DNA of 64,000 bases from Daejeonia sp002484105 (GCF_051175565.1 NZ_CP195105.1:2542001-2606000), one strand, 5' to 3'. Numbered from the stretch's first letter, positions 1 to 7,822 are shown. Made by a program: numbers and translations. Notes: generated by a model not told the origin, from the sequence alone.

Positions 1-1038
1 ATAACGCTTTTCTTTTTCATTGAAAATAAATCCCTCTCGCTCGGGTTTGTACTGTCCGAAATTGGGGATCCATGCATCAATCTTTTTGTCCTCACAATAC
101 TGCAAACTCTCGCCACTGCTGTACCCCGCATCGGCTACTACTTCCTCGATTTTGATGTTGTTTTGGTTCAGATTCTCTAAGGTTTGATCCATAATTTCCG
201 AAAAAATCGCACTGTCTTTACGCCCTGCTGTACTGGCACAAGCGCCTGTGATCACGTGGTTTTTATCATCCACCGACAATTGTCCTGCGTAATTTAGCTG
301 CCGCGGTTTGCCCGGTTTGGTCGAAATCTTTGCATCGGGGTCGGTTGGGCTGTAATGTGTGTGGTTGCTCAGAAATTTTGCACGAATTTCCTCTCCATCT
401 TCATTCAAACGCATTCTTTTAACATGGCCAGGCATCTTTTTGTATTTTTCCTTTTTCCACTGGTGATGCTGCTCTACCAGCTTCTTTCTGGTGGACGTTA
501 TTTTAAACTCACTGTTTTCTTCCAATTCGTTTACATACGCAGAAGCATCTTCCAAAACTTCCTTTTCCACCAAACTATCCATGCTCGCATTGGCCTTGAT
601 AAACGCGGAATCGACTGCCTGACGTTTGCCACGAACCATGCCTTTGTTTACGCACAGCATGAGCACATGTTGAAACAAACTCAAAAAAACTTCTTCGCCC
701 AAAAGTTGTCTGGTCCGGCTGATGGTGGAATGCCACGGCAATTCTTCATTCAGGTCATATCCCAGAAACCACCGTACATCAAGGCAATTGGAGCAAAACC
801 GAAGCAATGCCCGGTCGCTGTTGATGTTATTGAGATAGCCGACCAGTAATATTTTGAAGAAAACCACCGGGTCAATGCTTTGCTGACCTTCACGGCCGTA
901 ATAGGAACGGGTGGCGCGGTACAGGAACGATAAATCAAGCTCCCGACGGACGATTCTGTAAAAATTGTTCGCCGGAACCATGCCATCCAAACTGAGTTCG
1001 TAATAAAGCTGAGGGGTAAATTCTTTTTTTCCTTGCAT
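1..1038 (-). CDS. IS1182-family transposase, 5' part only (copy 1)
   Basis: The N-terminal two thirds of the same transposase found complete at 3280-4854, 7906-9480 and 11203-12777. It catalyses movement of the element. The N-terminal transposase domain and the first DDE-domain aspartates are inside the window; the C-terminus is beyond base 1. I placed the start at the ATG (complement of 1036-1038); a TTG two codons upstream (1042-1044) keeps the frame open. The few differences from the other copies that I checked (for example near 875) are silent. It is partial only because the window ends. Confidence 0.85.
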   Translation of the reverse strand, partial: MQGKKEFTPQLYYELSLDGMVPANNFYRIVRRELDLSFLYRATRSYYGREGQQSIDPVVFFKILLVGYLNNINSDRALLRFCSNCLDVRWFLGYDLNEELPWHSTISRTRQLLGEEVFLSLFQHVLMLCVNKGMVRGKRQAVDSAFIKANASMDSLVEKEVLEDASAYVNELEENSEFKITSTRKKLVEQHHQWKKEKYKKMPGHVKRMRLNEDGEEIRAKFLSNHTHYSPTDPDAKISTKPGKPRQLNYAGQLSVDDKNHVITGACASTAGRKDSAIFSEIMDQTLENLNQNNIKIEEVVADAGYSSGESLQYCEDKKIDAWIPNFGQYKPEREGFIFNEKEKRY

Positions 1039-1149
1039 AGCCAAATATACGAATTAAAATACTGATATACAAGTATTTAACCTGCAATTTTAATCACAAT
1101 TCTTCTTTTTTCCATTATTTTATACGCAATGGTGAGTTGTGCAACAGGC
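1..1149 (-). mobile_element. IS1182-family element, copy 1 (cut by window edge)
   Basis: The transposase 5' end and the right terminus of an IS1182-like element. The inner terminal repeat GAGTTGTGCAAC is at 1134-1145 and the probable element end is at 1149. The sequence matches the complete copies at 7823-9591 and 11120-12888 almost base for base. It sits in the left part of attC-like site 1, directly before that site's inner arm. The left terminus lies outside the window. Confidence 0.85.
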
Positions 1150-1338
1150 ACATTGTATTGGCAAAATGCGGGGTTTAAATCCGAGTTGAACTACTCTACT
1201 TTTCTTGCCGCCGCTGCTTTTCATATAATCTTTTTTCTTAAATTAGCTTATCTGAAAAAGCATCGGCTTCGCTTGGTCTGAATTTGAACATTTGTTCAAA
1301 TTAAGCCCGCACTTCGCCAATACTTTTTCCGTTGTACG
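1146..1338 (+). repeat. attC-like site 1, right part
   Basis: The right portion of an attC-like repeat interrupted by IS1182 copy 1. The inner arm GTATTGGC (1155-1162) pairs with GCCAATAC (1316-1323). Next to it, GCAAAATGCGGGG is followed downstream by CCCGCACTTCGC, which extends the stem. An apical stem pairs 1210-1221 with 1255-1267 with one mismatch. The right outer arm GTTGTACG (1331-1338) belongs to cassette 1 and matches that cassette's own left arm at 1964-1971. The site's left arm is outside the window. Confidence 0.7.
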
Positions 1339-1353
1339 AAACCAGTTGCAAAT

Positions 1354-1385
1354 ATTGCGTCAAATCAAAAATTTAATTAAATTTG
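1354..1385 (+). promoter_or_regulatory. Bacteroidetes-type promoter of cassette 1
   Basis: TTG at 1355-1357, a 20-nt gap, then TAAATTTG at 1378-1385, matching the TTG/TAnnTTTG pattern of Bacteroidetes. Transcription should begin near 1392, just ahead of the ATG at 1404. This favours 1404 over the in-frame upstream start at 1383, which overlaps the -7 box. Confidence 0.55.
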
Positions 1386-1403
1386 GAATTAAATTTAAAA
1401 ATA

Positions 1404-1646
1404 ATGAATTTAGAAGCACGCAAAATATCACTCGTTCAAGAATTCTTGAGAATTGATAATGAAAAAATTATCAGTGCTTTAGAAAATTTTCTTTATAAAA
1501 ATAAATCTGAATTTTTTGAGCAAAACTTAAATCCAATGTCTTTGGAACAATTTAATCGTGAAATTGATCAAGCATTGGAAGATGAAAAAAATAATCGAAT
1601 TATTTCCGCAAAAGATCTAAAACAAAAAATTCAAAAATGGAGTTAG
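1404..1646 (+). CDS. Antitoxin of a type II toxin-antitoxin pair (cassette 1)
   Basis: A small, acidic, lysine- and glutamate-rich protein of 80 residues with the layout of Bacteroidetes antitoxins paired with RelE/ParE toxins: a helical N-terminus (MNLEARKISLVQEFL) and a charged C-terminal tail that should wrap the toxin. It overlaps the toxin gene by 10 nt, so translation is probably coupled. The upstream alternative start at 1383 would sit inside the promoter -7 box. It is likely autoregulatory with its toxin by family analogy; the DNA-binding fold is not recognisable by eye. Strongly AT-rich compared with the core genes to the right. Confidence 0.75.
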   Translation: MNLEARKISLVQEFLRIDNEKIISALENFLYKNKSEFFEQNLNPMSLEQFNREIDQALEDEKNNRIISAKDLKQKIQKWS

Positions 1647-1954
1647 AAATTTTTTGGACGAAATTTGCGGAAGATAAATTGCAAGACATTTTCTACTATT
1701 ACAAATCAAAAGCAGGAAGTAAAGTTGCCAAAAAAATTACAACTGAAATTGTCGATAAAACAATTGATCTTGATAAAAATCCTAAAATTGGACCTATTGA
1801 AGAATTTTTAATTGAAAGACCACAAGAATTTCGATATTTAGTTTCTACAAATTACAAAATTATCTATTATGTAAACCTCGAAACAGAAAGAATTGTAATT
1901 GCAAACGTTTTTGATACACGACAAAATCCAGAAAAACTAAATGAAACTGAATAA
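1637..1954 (+). CDS. RelE/ParE-family toxin (cassette 1)
   Basis: A 105-residue toxin of the RelE/ParE fold. Hallmarks are the N-terminal strand and helix (IFWTKFAEDKLQDI), the central PxxG segment (NPKIGPIEEF), and the C-terminal strands with FRYLV, YKIIYYV and a final VFDTRQNP motif typical of the family. Members either cleave ribosome-bound mRNA or poison gyrase; the sequence does not tell me which. It overlaps the upstream antitoxin by 10 nt and stops 9 nt before the left arm of attC-like site 2, as expected for the last gene of an integron cassette. Such pairs are common cargo of chromosomal integrons, where they are thought to stabilise arrays. Confidence 0.9.
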   Translation: MELEIFWTKFAEDKLQDIFYYYKSKAGSKVAKKITTEIVDKTIDLDKNPKIGPIEEFLIERPQEFRYLVSTNYKIIYYVNLETERIVIANVFDTRQNPEKLNETE

Positions 1955-2012
1955 TTCTGGCTTCGTACAACATGGGTAACCGTTGCACAACTCCTTTTTT
2001 TTGTAGAAAAAG

Positions 2013-3225
2013 CTATAGTACATGACAAAACATGCAAAGCGTTAAAAGTCAGTAAAATAAGTGGCTTTATATTTGGTTAAAAGGCTGAAATTCAGTATAT
2101 TGAAGGATTATTAATCAAATGATGCCTTTAAAAAAGAACCCCAGCCATGTCGCCAAAGATACAGCCTTATTCCCATTATTTAAAGCCCATATGGGCAAAG
2201 ATCTCCACCTGGCCAGGATCCGCCTTATCTGTCTTTTCATAACAGCGCTATGCAAAGCAAAGTCGGTCAACTTTGTCAAGGTGTCTGCGGCATTTGACAC
2301 TCCAAGTCTGGCCTCGAGTTGTATGCGGCGCATACAGCGATTCATGGCAGAAGTGGAATTGCCGATGAAGCTCGTGAGTTCATTCATATTCAAATCGTTA
2401 CCCATTAAAGGGAAACTCATTCTGGTGATGGACAGAACAAACTGGAAGTTTGGAGGCAGCAATATCAACATATTAATGTTGGGCGTTGCTTACAGAAATG
2501 TGGCCATTCCGCTTCTTTTCAAGATGCTCGATAAGAGGGGCAACTCCAGCACAGAGGAACGTATTGATCTGATGCAGGATTTCATGGATTGGTTTGGCAC
2601 AGAGCGTATCGACTGCCTTCTGGCCGACAGGGAATTCGTAGGTGATAAATGGTTGAAATTCCTGAACCGTAACCAGATCCGCTATCACATCCGCATCCGC
2701 AACAACTTCAAGGTTTTCCTGCCACGAAAGCAGCAGTACATCAAGGTTTCTCACCTGTTCAACGCAGTCAAAGTAAACCAATGCCAACATTACCGGCATA
2801 TCGTGAGCCTAGGCGAAGAACTTTGCTATCTCTCGGCCACAAAATCTGTTGTTCAGGGAAAAGTAGAGCTGCTTGTACTGGTATCCTTCAACAAACCTGA
2901 TGAAGCGTTGTCTTATTATAGAGAACGTTGGCAAATCGAAACGCTCTTCAGAGGCATGAAATCCAGCGGATTCAATATAGAAGATACCCATCTAATGGCA
3001 CTAGACAGACTCGAAAAACTAATGATGCTGACTATGATGGCCTTTATTTGGTGCTACCTGATTGGAGATTATATCGATACACAGATTAAACCCATAAAAA
3101 TCAAGAAACATGGACGAAGAGCTAAATCCTGCTTTAAATACGGACTCGATTACCTCTCAGAGGTCCTGCTATCTGGATTCAATAAACTGAATTTCTGTGT
3201 TGTACAGGTTTTGTCATGTACTTAG
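2013..3225 (+). mobile_element. IS4-family insertion sequence nested in IS1182 copy 2
   Basis: Terminal inverted repeats: AGTACATGACAAAAC near 2017-2031 and its reverse complement at 3208-3222. The target AGAAAAAG is duplicated at 2005-2012 and 3226-3233 (9 bp if the next C is counted). The intact sequence of copy 3 (near 7852-7861) shows the uninterrupted target. The element carries one gene whose stop codon is the last three bases of the element. Confidence 0.9.
2119..3225 (+). CDS. IS4-family DDE transposase
   Basis: A 368-residue transposase. The catalytic DDE residues are visible: D105 in LVMDRTNW, D170 in LLADREF, and E274 in the family signature YRERWQIETLF, which fits Y-(2)-R-(3)-E-(6)-K with K281. 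It performs cut-and-paste transposition of its own element. Two adjacent ATGs begin the frame; I use the first. The C-terminus VLSCT plus stop is encoded by the right inverted repeat itself, so the element has no 3' non-coding space. The frame is intact, so it may be active. Confidence 0.9.
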   Translation: MMPLKKNPSHVAKDTALFPLFKAHMGKDLHLARIRLICLFITALCKAKSVNFVKVSAAFDTPSLASSCMRRIQRFMAEVELPMKLVSSFIFKSLPIKGKLILVMDRTNWKFGGSNINILMLGVAYRNVAIPLLFKMLDKRGNSSTEERIDLMQDFMDWFGTERIDCLLADREFVGDKWLKFLNRNQIRYHIRIRNNFKVFLPRKQQYIKVSHLFNAVKVNQCQHYRHIVSLGEELCYLSATKSVVQGKVELLVLVSFNKPDEALSYYRERWQIETLFRGMKSSGFNIEDTHLMALDRLEKLMMLTMMAFIWCYLIGDYIDTQIKPIKIKKHGRRAKSCFKYGLDYLSEVLLSGFNKLNFCVVQVLSCT

Positions 3226-3279
3226 AGAAAAAGCATAAAGGTTGACCTCGTTTAAGCCGTTTTAGGCGAGGTTTATTTT

Positions 3280-4854
3280 TTAGTTCCCGGACAAAATCAT
3301 AAAGTTTGGGGAGCTTAAAATAGAGCTTCGGAGGTTGTTTAAAAATGTGTTCAGAAAAGTGGGTACTTTCCCTTGTTTCCGGAGGGCAACCTGCGCAGGA
3401 ACGCCTGGCTTTTTGACGATAAAACGCAGGTATTTTTTCAGATTATACGTCAGTGCCGCCATCAATACGTGTTTGTGGGCGGCTTTCATCCCTCGTGTAT
3501 TAACCCGCTTCATATTGTGATGGTTGATCAGCGTTCCCAAAACCGGCTCCACCGTGCTGCTCCGGCGTTTCACCAATCGGCGGTGGTAGGAGTGCCGGGA
3601 GGCCAGTTTCTCGTGCATTTTATCGTAAAGGGGCTTGTGGATGCTTTCTTCCAACTTTTTGAACTTGGTCTTTTCCCCACAACATTCGGCTCTGAGCGGA
3701 CAATCTTTGCAGTCCTTCTCGCTGCTGCGGTAGCTCTTCTTTTCGTAGCCCTTGCTGTCGGTTAATATGCCCTTAAATGGTAAAAAGGCTTTGTTGCCAC
3801 CTTTTTTCACGCATTCATAACGCTTTTCTTTTTCATTGAAAATAAATCCCTCTCGCTCGGGTTTGTACTGTCCGAAATTGGGGATCCATGCATCAATCTT
3901 TTTGTCCTCACAATACTGCAAACTCTCGCCACTGCTGTACCCCGCATCGGCTACTACTTCCTCGATTTTGATGTTGTTTTGGTTCAGATTCTCTAAGGTT
4001 TGATCCATAATTTCCGAAAAAATCGCACTGTCTTTACGCCCTGCTGTACTGGCACAAGCGCCCGTGATCACGTGGTTTTTATCATCCACCGACAATTGTC
4101 CTGCGTAATTCAGCTGCCGCGGTTTGCCCGGTTTGGTCGAAATCTTTGCATCGGGGTCGGTTGGGCTGTAATGTGTGTGGTTGCTCAGAAATTTTGCACG
4201 AATTTCCTCTCCATCTTCATTCAAACGCATTCTTTTAACATGGCCAGGCATCTTTTTGTATTTTTCCTTTTTCCACTGGTGATGCTGCTCTACCAGCTTC
4301 TTTCTGGTGGACGTTATTTTAAACTCACTGTTTTCTTCCAATTCGTTTACATACGCAGAAGCATCTTCCAAAACTTCCTTTTCCACCAAACTATCCATGC
4401 TCGCATTGGCCTTGATAAACGCGGAATCGACTGCCTGACGTTTGCCACGAACCATGCCTTTGTTTACGCACAGCATGAGCACATGTTGAAACAAACTCAA
4501 AAAAACTTCTTCGCCCAAAAGTTGTCTGGTCCGGCTGATGGTGGAATGCCACGGCAATTCTTCATTCAGGTCATATCCCAGAAACCAACGTACATCAAGG
4601 CAATTGGAGCAAAACCGAAGCAATGCCCGGTCGCTGTTGATGTTATTGAGATAGCCGACCAGTAATATTTTGAAGAAAACCACCGGGTCAATGCTCTGTT
4701 GACCTTCACGGCCGTAATAGGAACGGGTGGCGCGGTACAGGAACGATAAATCAAGCTCCCGACGGACGATTCTGTAAAAATTGTTCGCCGGAACCATGCC
4801 ATCCAAACTGAGTTCGTAATAAAGCTGAGGGGTAAATTCTTTTTTTCCTTGCAT
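3280..4854 (-). CDS. IS1182-family transposase (copy 2)
   Basis: A 524-residue DDE transposase, protein-identical to copies 3 and 4. The N-terminal transposase domain (about residues 10-110) begins MQGKKEFTPQL. The DDE core includes VDSAFIKA and VADAGYSSGES, and the C-terminal segment RRSSTVEPVLG carries the probable catalytic Glu. A cysteine group (CKDCPLRAECCG) is typical of this family. The start is placed at the ATG; a TTG two codons upstream (4858-4860) is also open. The coding region is intact, but the element's left end is split by the IS4 insertion, which probably separates its left terminus from normal spacing. Confidence 0.9.
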   Translation of the reverse strand: MQGKKEFTPQLYYELSLDGMVPANNFYRIVRRELDLSFLYRATRSYYGREGQQSIDPVVFFKILLVGYLNNINSDRALLRFCSNCLDVRWFLGYDLNEELPWHSTISRTRQLLGEEVFLSLFQHVLMLCVNKGMVRGKRQAVDSAFIKANASMDSLVEKEVLEDASAYVNELEENSEFKITSTRKKLVEQHHQWKKEKYKKMPGHVKRMRLNEDGEEIRAKFLSNHTHYSPTDPDAKISTKPGKPRQLNYAGQLSVDDKNHVITGACASTAGRKDSAIFSEIMDQTLENLNQNNIKIEEVVADAGYSSGESLQYCEDKKIDAWIPNFGQYKPEREGFIFNEKEKRYECVKKGGNKAFLPFKGILTDSKGYEKKSYRSSEKDCKDCPLRAECCGEKTKFKKLEESIHKPLYDKMHEKLASRHSYHRRLVKRRSSTVEPVLGTLINHHNMKRVNTRGMKAAHKHVLMAALTYNLKKYLRFIVKKPGVPAQVALRKQGKVPTFLNTFLNNLRSSILSSPNFMILSGN

Positions 4855-5160
4855 AGCCAAATATACGAATTAAAATACTGATATACAAGTATTTAACCTG
4901 CAATTTTAATCACAATTCTTCTTTTTTCCATTATTTTATACGCAATGGTGAGTTGTGCAACAGGCACATGGTATTTGCAAAATGCGGGGTGAAAACCAAG
5001 TTGTTCTGCTCGATTTTTTTAGTCGCAACTTGCTTTTCATATTACTTTTTTCTTTAAATTAGTCATCTGAAAAAGCAAGTTGCTCAGCTTGGTTGAAACT
5101 GAACTTTTCGTTCATTTTCCCCCGCACTTCGCAAATACTTTTTCCGTTATCTGTAATTCT

Positions 5161-5625
5161 ATGAAAAAGCCCGTCACCAAAGTAATTTTAGGAATTTTTC
5201 TGATTTTAATTATTGGACTTTTTATTCGTCCACAAAAAGTAATTTATGAAGCAAAAATTTCTGGGAAAGTTATTGACGAAAATGGAATCCCAATAAAAAA
5301 TGCTTCTGTTTCAAGAATTGAAGAAAAAAGATGGAAAAATAAAAAATGGGGATATGAAGAACATTCTGAATATAAATCTCAAACTGTAAAAACTGACCAA
5401 AATGTAAATTTCTTTCTTGACCAAAAATCTAGAATAGATTGGTTTCACACACCACTTGATTTACCTTTTGCGTGGTGTTATGCAGATTTTGAAGTTTCAA
5501 AAGAAGGTTATAAAACATATAAAACTAAATTTGACGATTACAAATCTTATAGAAAAGAAGGATGCTATGCGTGTGAAGAAATTGAATTTAAGCCTAAAAT
5601 AACACTTAAAAAGAACAGCAGATAA
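5161..5625 (+). CDS. Membrane-anchored protein with a carboxypeptidase-regulatory-like domain (cassette 2)
   Basis: A 154-residue protein of unknown function. Residues 1-25 contain one hydrophobic segment (VILGIFLILIIGLFI), an inner-membrane anchor or uncleaved signal. Around residues 33-55 a short stretch (ISGKVIDENGIPIKNASVS) resembles the first strands of carboxypeptidase-regulatory-like beta-sandwich domains. The rest is lysine-rich with a CYACEE motif near the C-terminus. It probably faces the periplasm. The ATG at 5161 lies 14 nt into the cassette, and the TAA stop (5623-5625) is inside the left arm of attC-like site 3. No other gene shares the cassette. I cannot assign a function. Confidence 0.7.
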   Translation: MKKPVTKVILGIFLILIIGLFIRPQKVIYEAKISGKVIDENGIPIKNASVSRIEEKRWKNKKWGYEEHSEYKSQTVKTDQNVNFFLDQKSRIDWFHTPLDLPFAWCYADFEVSKEGYKTYKTKFDDYKSYRKEGCYACEEIEFKPKITLKKNSR

Positions 5626-5653
5626 CATAGAACTATGGCTACTACCAAATTTT

Positions 5654-6619
5654 CTATGCTGAAATTGGTGAAAAATTTTCACAATACGGCTTCCTGGATT
5701 TCAGGATGCCGAACGACTGTTTGAGCAACTTGTTGCAAACCGCGATCAGGCCCACTTTTCCGCTCTTGCCTTTACCTGTGAGGCGATCATAAATCGATTT
5801 GCACCCAGAATTGTATTTCATCGCATTAAAGGCGCACATAAACAAATGACGACGCAATGTGCCATTCCCCATCTTGCTGATACGAGGTCGCGAACGTACA
5901 CTCTTGCCCGATTCCCGGATCACAGGCGTTAAACCAGCATAACTGCACAACTGTCCCGAACTCTCAAAATTGCGCATACCATCCGTCAGCATCACCAGTA
6001 AAATACTCGTTTTAGGACCTATCCCTGGAATACTGCGAAGCAGTGCCAATTCTTCACGATAGAGCGTATTCACCAGCTTTTCAAGCTCTTTTTCCAAACC
6101 CGATATCGTTTTGTTATACGTTTGAAGAACGCTTTTTAAAGACTTCTCAACGCTGATACTCGGAATACCCAATGCTTTTTCACGATGGAGTTTGTTCTTC
6201 AGCGAGGTACGCTGTTTTTTGTAGAACTGAAGCAAACTGAACAGGCTTTCTCCCTCACGGTGAAGCGCATCAGGAGCCTTCCACAGCTTGAGTTCCTGGC
6301 TCATACCATACCGGCAGATCATGCGTGCATCCGCCTTATCCGTCTTTACTTTCATCAGTTGCATCTGGATGTAACGCTTGATTTTTAAAGGGTTTTCGAC
6401 GCTTACCAATACCCCCTCACCGCTTAAATAAAGCGCCAAAAGAAGGTGGTAACAACCCGTGCTTTCCATCACATAATGCGTGTCGGTGCCGTACTTTTTC
6501 AACAGCTTTTTGAATCCCGAAGGCGTGTTCTCAAACTTCTGGTGACCTTCGGTTTCGCTGTAGGCATCAAAGCTTGATTTGCTGATGTCGATACCGGTAA
6601 TTTTACTATTTTTGTCCAT
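5654..6619 (-). CDS. IS110-family DEDD transposase
   Basis: A 321-residue recombinase. The RuvC-like N-terminal domain has D11 (GIDISKSSFD), E52 (VMESTGCYH), D94 and D97 (KTDKADARM), giving the DEDD set. A coiled middle region follows (about 120-190), then the C-terminal Tnp domain with SIPGIGPKTS near 196 and SYAGLTPVIRESG near 226, where a serine acts as nucleophile in IS110 enzymes. Recent work shows that IS110 enzymes are guided by a bridge RNA from the element's non-coding end. The frame is intact, so the element could be active. Confidence 0.92.
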   Translation of the reverse strand: MDKNSKITGIDISKSSFDAYSETEGHQKFENTPSGFKKLLKKYGTDTHYVMESTGCYHLLLALYLSGEGVLVSVENPLKIKRYIQMQLMKVKTDKADARMICRYGMSQELKLWKAPDALHREGESLFSLLQFYKKQRTSLKNKLHREKALGIPSISVEKSLKSVLQTYNKTISGLEKELEKLVNTLYREELALLRSIPGIGPKTSILLVMLTDGMRNFESSGQLCSYAGLTPVIRESGKSVRSRPRISKMGNGTLRRHLFMCAFNAMKYNSGCKSIYDRLTGKGKSGKVGLIAVCNKLLKQSFGILKSRKPYCENFSPISA

Positions 6620-6851
6620 AACAATTGGATTAAGGAAAGAAATAAATCTATCAGCCAGGCAACAACTTAAAACGAGCTCCAGGGCTCACAGAACTATACG
6701 CCGTTTGATAGAAAGAGAGAGGGGATCTTCAATGTTAACGAAGTCTAATGCTTCTCTGTATTGGATAATCTTTGTCCTCTCTCTTTTTTTCTTTCTAATT
6801 ATTGTTTTAGTTAATTTTTTTAACCTCTATTATTTCTATGCAAAGTTAAGG
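6620..6851 (-). ncRNA. Probable IS110 bridge-RNA region
   Basis: About 230 nt of non-coding DNA upstream of the IS110 transposase. In the IS110 group this end encodes the bridge RNA whose loops specify target and donor sites. The stretch has inverted segments, for example CTCTCTTTC-rich and GAAAGAGAGA-rich runs around 6711-6790. I infer the RNA from position and family knowledge; I did not fold it or identify its loops. If real, its target loop should match the attC-like sequence around 5619-5630 or 6850-6870. Confidence 0.4.
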
Positions 6852-7080
6852 TGTATTGGCAAAATGCGGGGTGAAAGTCTAAGTTGAACTTTTTGTAATA
6901 TTTAGTCGCAACTGCTTTTCTATTCCACTATTTTTTTGTAAGTTCGTTGCATAGAAAAAGCATTTGCTTCGCTTGGTTGAAATTGAACTTTCAGTCCATT
7001 TTCGCCCGCACTTCGCCAATACTTTTTCCGTTATACGACAGCGTTTCCAAAAATTCTGCATAAAAATAAAAATATAAAAG

Positions 7081-7111
7081 TTTCAATATTTGTAAACTTT
7101 TATTATCTTTG
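7081..7111 (+). promoter_or_regulatory. Promoter of the cassette 3 toxin-antitoxin operon
   Basis: TATCTTTG at 7104-7111 fits the -7 box TAnnTTTG, with TTTC at 7081-7084 in place of TTTG 19 nt upstream. The predicted transcription start near 7118 is just before the toxin ATG at 7127. The cassette therefore appears to carry its own promoter. Confidence 0.5.
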
Positions 7112-7126
7112 TCTTAAATTAAATGA

Positions 7127-7483
7127 ATGAATTTTTTTGAAACAATATTTTTGGAAGAAGCTGATGAGTTTATGAAAACACTCGACGTTAAATCTCAAAA
7201 AAAAGTGATGTTTAATATTCGTGTTTCAGAACAAAATAATGATCCAGAATTATTCAAAAAGCTAAACGCTAATATTTGGGAATTTAGAACCAAGTATTTA
7301 GGAAAGCAAATTAGATTGCTCGCATTTTGGGACAAAACCGAAAAAGAACAAACTTTAGTGCTTGCAACAAATGGATTTATTAAGAAAACTCAAAAAACGC
7401 CAATTGCAGAAATTGAAAAAGCCGAAAGAATTCGTAAAAAATATTTTGAAGAAAAGGAAAAAGAAAATAAAAACCGAAAATAG
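7127..7483 (+). CDS. HigB-like toxin, phage-derived Gp49/RelE family (cassette 3)
   Basis: A 118-residue toxin of the Gp49-like HigB group within the RelE superfamily. Features are LEEADEFMKTLD at the N-terminus, NIWEFRTKYLGKQIRLLAFWD in the core (the W-E-x-R pattern), and LVLATNGFIKKTQKTP, the family's conserved GFxKKxxxTP segment, followed by a helix IAEIEKAE. These toxins cleave mRNA on the ribosome. The gene order toxin then antitoxin, with a 6-nt gap, is the HigBA arrangement. A second ATG four bases upstream (7123) is in another frame. AT-rich and preceded by its own promoter. Confidence 0.9.
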   Translation: MNFFETIFLEEADEFMKTLDVKSQKKVMFNIRVSEQNNDPELFKKLNANIWEFRTKYLGKQIRLLAFWDKTEKEQTLVLATNGFIKKTQKTPIAEIEKAERIRKKYFEEKEKENKNRK

Positions 7484-7489
7484 AAGAAT

Positions 7490-7801
7490 ATGAAAAAATA
7501 TACACTTGCCGAAATGGAAGACAAATATATCGGCAAAAAAGGAACAAAAGAACGTGATGAATATGAATATGAATTGAGAATGGAACTTTTGGGAAGAATG
7601 ATTAAGACAACAAGAAAAGAGCAAAATTTGACACAAGAAAAATTAGGCGAACTTATTGGTGTAAATAAATCTCAAATCTCAAAACTTGAAAATAATGCAA
7701 ATAGTGCTACAATTGAAACAATTTTAAAGGTTTTCAAAGCACTAAAAGCAGAAATTCAATTCAATGTAAAAGTTGAAGACAAACAAATTCAACTCGCATA
7801 A
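7490..7801 (+). CDS. HigA-like antitoxin with XRE helix-turn-helix (cassette 3)
   Basis: A 103-residue antitoxin. An N-terminal helical extension (1-35) precedes an XRE/Cro-type helix-turn-helix at about 38-92 (LGRMIKTTRKEQNLTQEKLGE, then VNKSQISKLENN). It should neutralise the HigB toxin encoded just upstream and repress their shared promoter at 7081-7111. The stop codon lies 9 nt before the left arm of attC-like site 4, the usual gene-to-attC spacing of an integron cassette. Confidence 0.92.
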   Translation: MKKYTLAEMEDKYIGKKGTKERDEYEYELRMELLGRMIKTTRKEQNLTQEKLGELIGVNKSQISKLENNANSATIETILKVFKALKAEIQFNVKVEDKQIQLA

Positions 7802-7822
7802 TTACGCCGTCGTATAACATGG

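Larger units (their letters stand above)
1976..4965 (-). mobile_element. IS1182-family element, copy 2, with a nested IS4 element
   Basis: Inner terminal repeats GTTGCACAACTC (1982-1993) and GAGTTGTGCAAC (4950-4961). Flanking ACATGG occurs at 1970-1975 and 4966-4971, suggesting a 6-bp target duplication. Removing the IS4-family insertion with one target copy (1221 bp) leaves 1769 bp, the length of copies 3 and 4. The outermost 4-6 bases are uncertain because the two ends differ there. Confidence 0.85.
1964..5153 (+). repeat. attC-like site 2, interrupted by IS1182 copy 2
   Basis: Left outer arm CGTACAAC (1964-1971), inner arm GTATTTGC (4971-4978), its partner GCAAATAC (5131-5138), and right outer arm GTTATCTG (5146-5153). 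A perfect apical stem pairs 5025-5037 with 5070-5083. Removing the insertion and one copy of the short direct repeat ACATGG (1970-1975 and 4966-4971) leaves about 194 bp. The left and right outer arms do not match each other well here, because the right arm comes from cassette 2 and instead matches CAGATAAC at 5619-5626. Confidence 0.7.
5629..6851 (-). mobile_element. IS110-family insertion sequence in attC-like site 3
   Basis: Contains a DEDD transposase on the - strand and about 230 nt of non-coding sequence upstream of it (6620-6851). There are no terminal inverted repeats, as usual for IS110. The ends are placed where attC-like sequence stops and resumes, so they are good to about 10 nt on either side. 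A CTATG motif near both ends (5633-5637 and 6836-6840) could mark an alternative core dinucleotide. IS110/IS1111 elements are known to target integron attC sites. Confidence 0.75.
5147..7030 (+). other. Cassette 2 (one cargo gene)
   Basis: Extent from TT after the G of attC-like site 2 to the G of site 3, including the IS110 element. Its 5' end GTTATCTG (5146-5153) is the exact reverse complement of its own left arm CAGATAAC (5619-5626). It differs from the arms of cassettes 1, 3 and 4, and this pairing is the best single piece of evidence for cassette identity. Only one cargo gene is present (5161-5625). Confidence 0.65.
5619..7037 (+). repeat. attC-like site 3, interrupted by an IS110 element
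   Basis: Left outer arm CAGATAAC (5619-5626), inner arms GTATTGGC (6853-6860) and GCCAATAC (7015-7022), right outer arm GTTATACG (7030-7037). The insertion lies between the left outer and inner arms, the same interval used by the IS1182 copies. The stop codon of the cassette 2 gene is within the left arm. Confidence 0.65.

Noticed and set aside
1383..1403. Upstream start (1383) for the cassette 1 antitoxin
   Set aside because: It overlaps the promoter -7 box at 1378-1385; the ATG at 1404 fits better.
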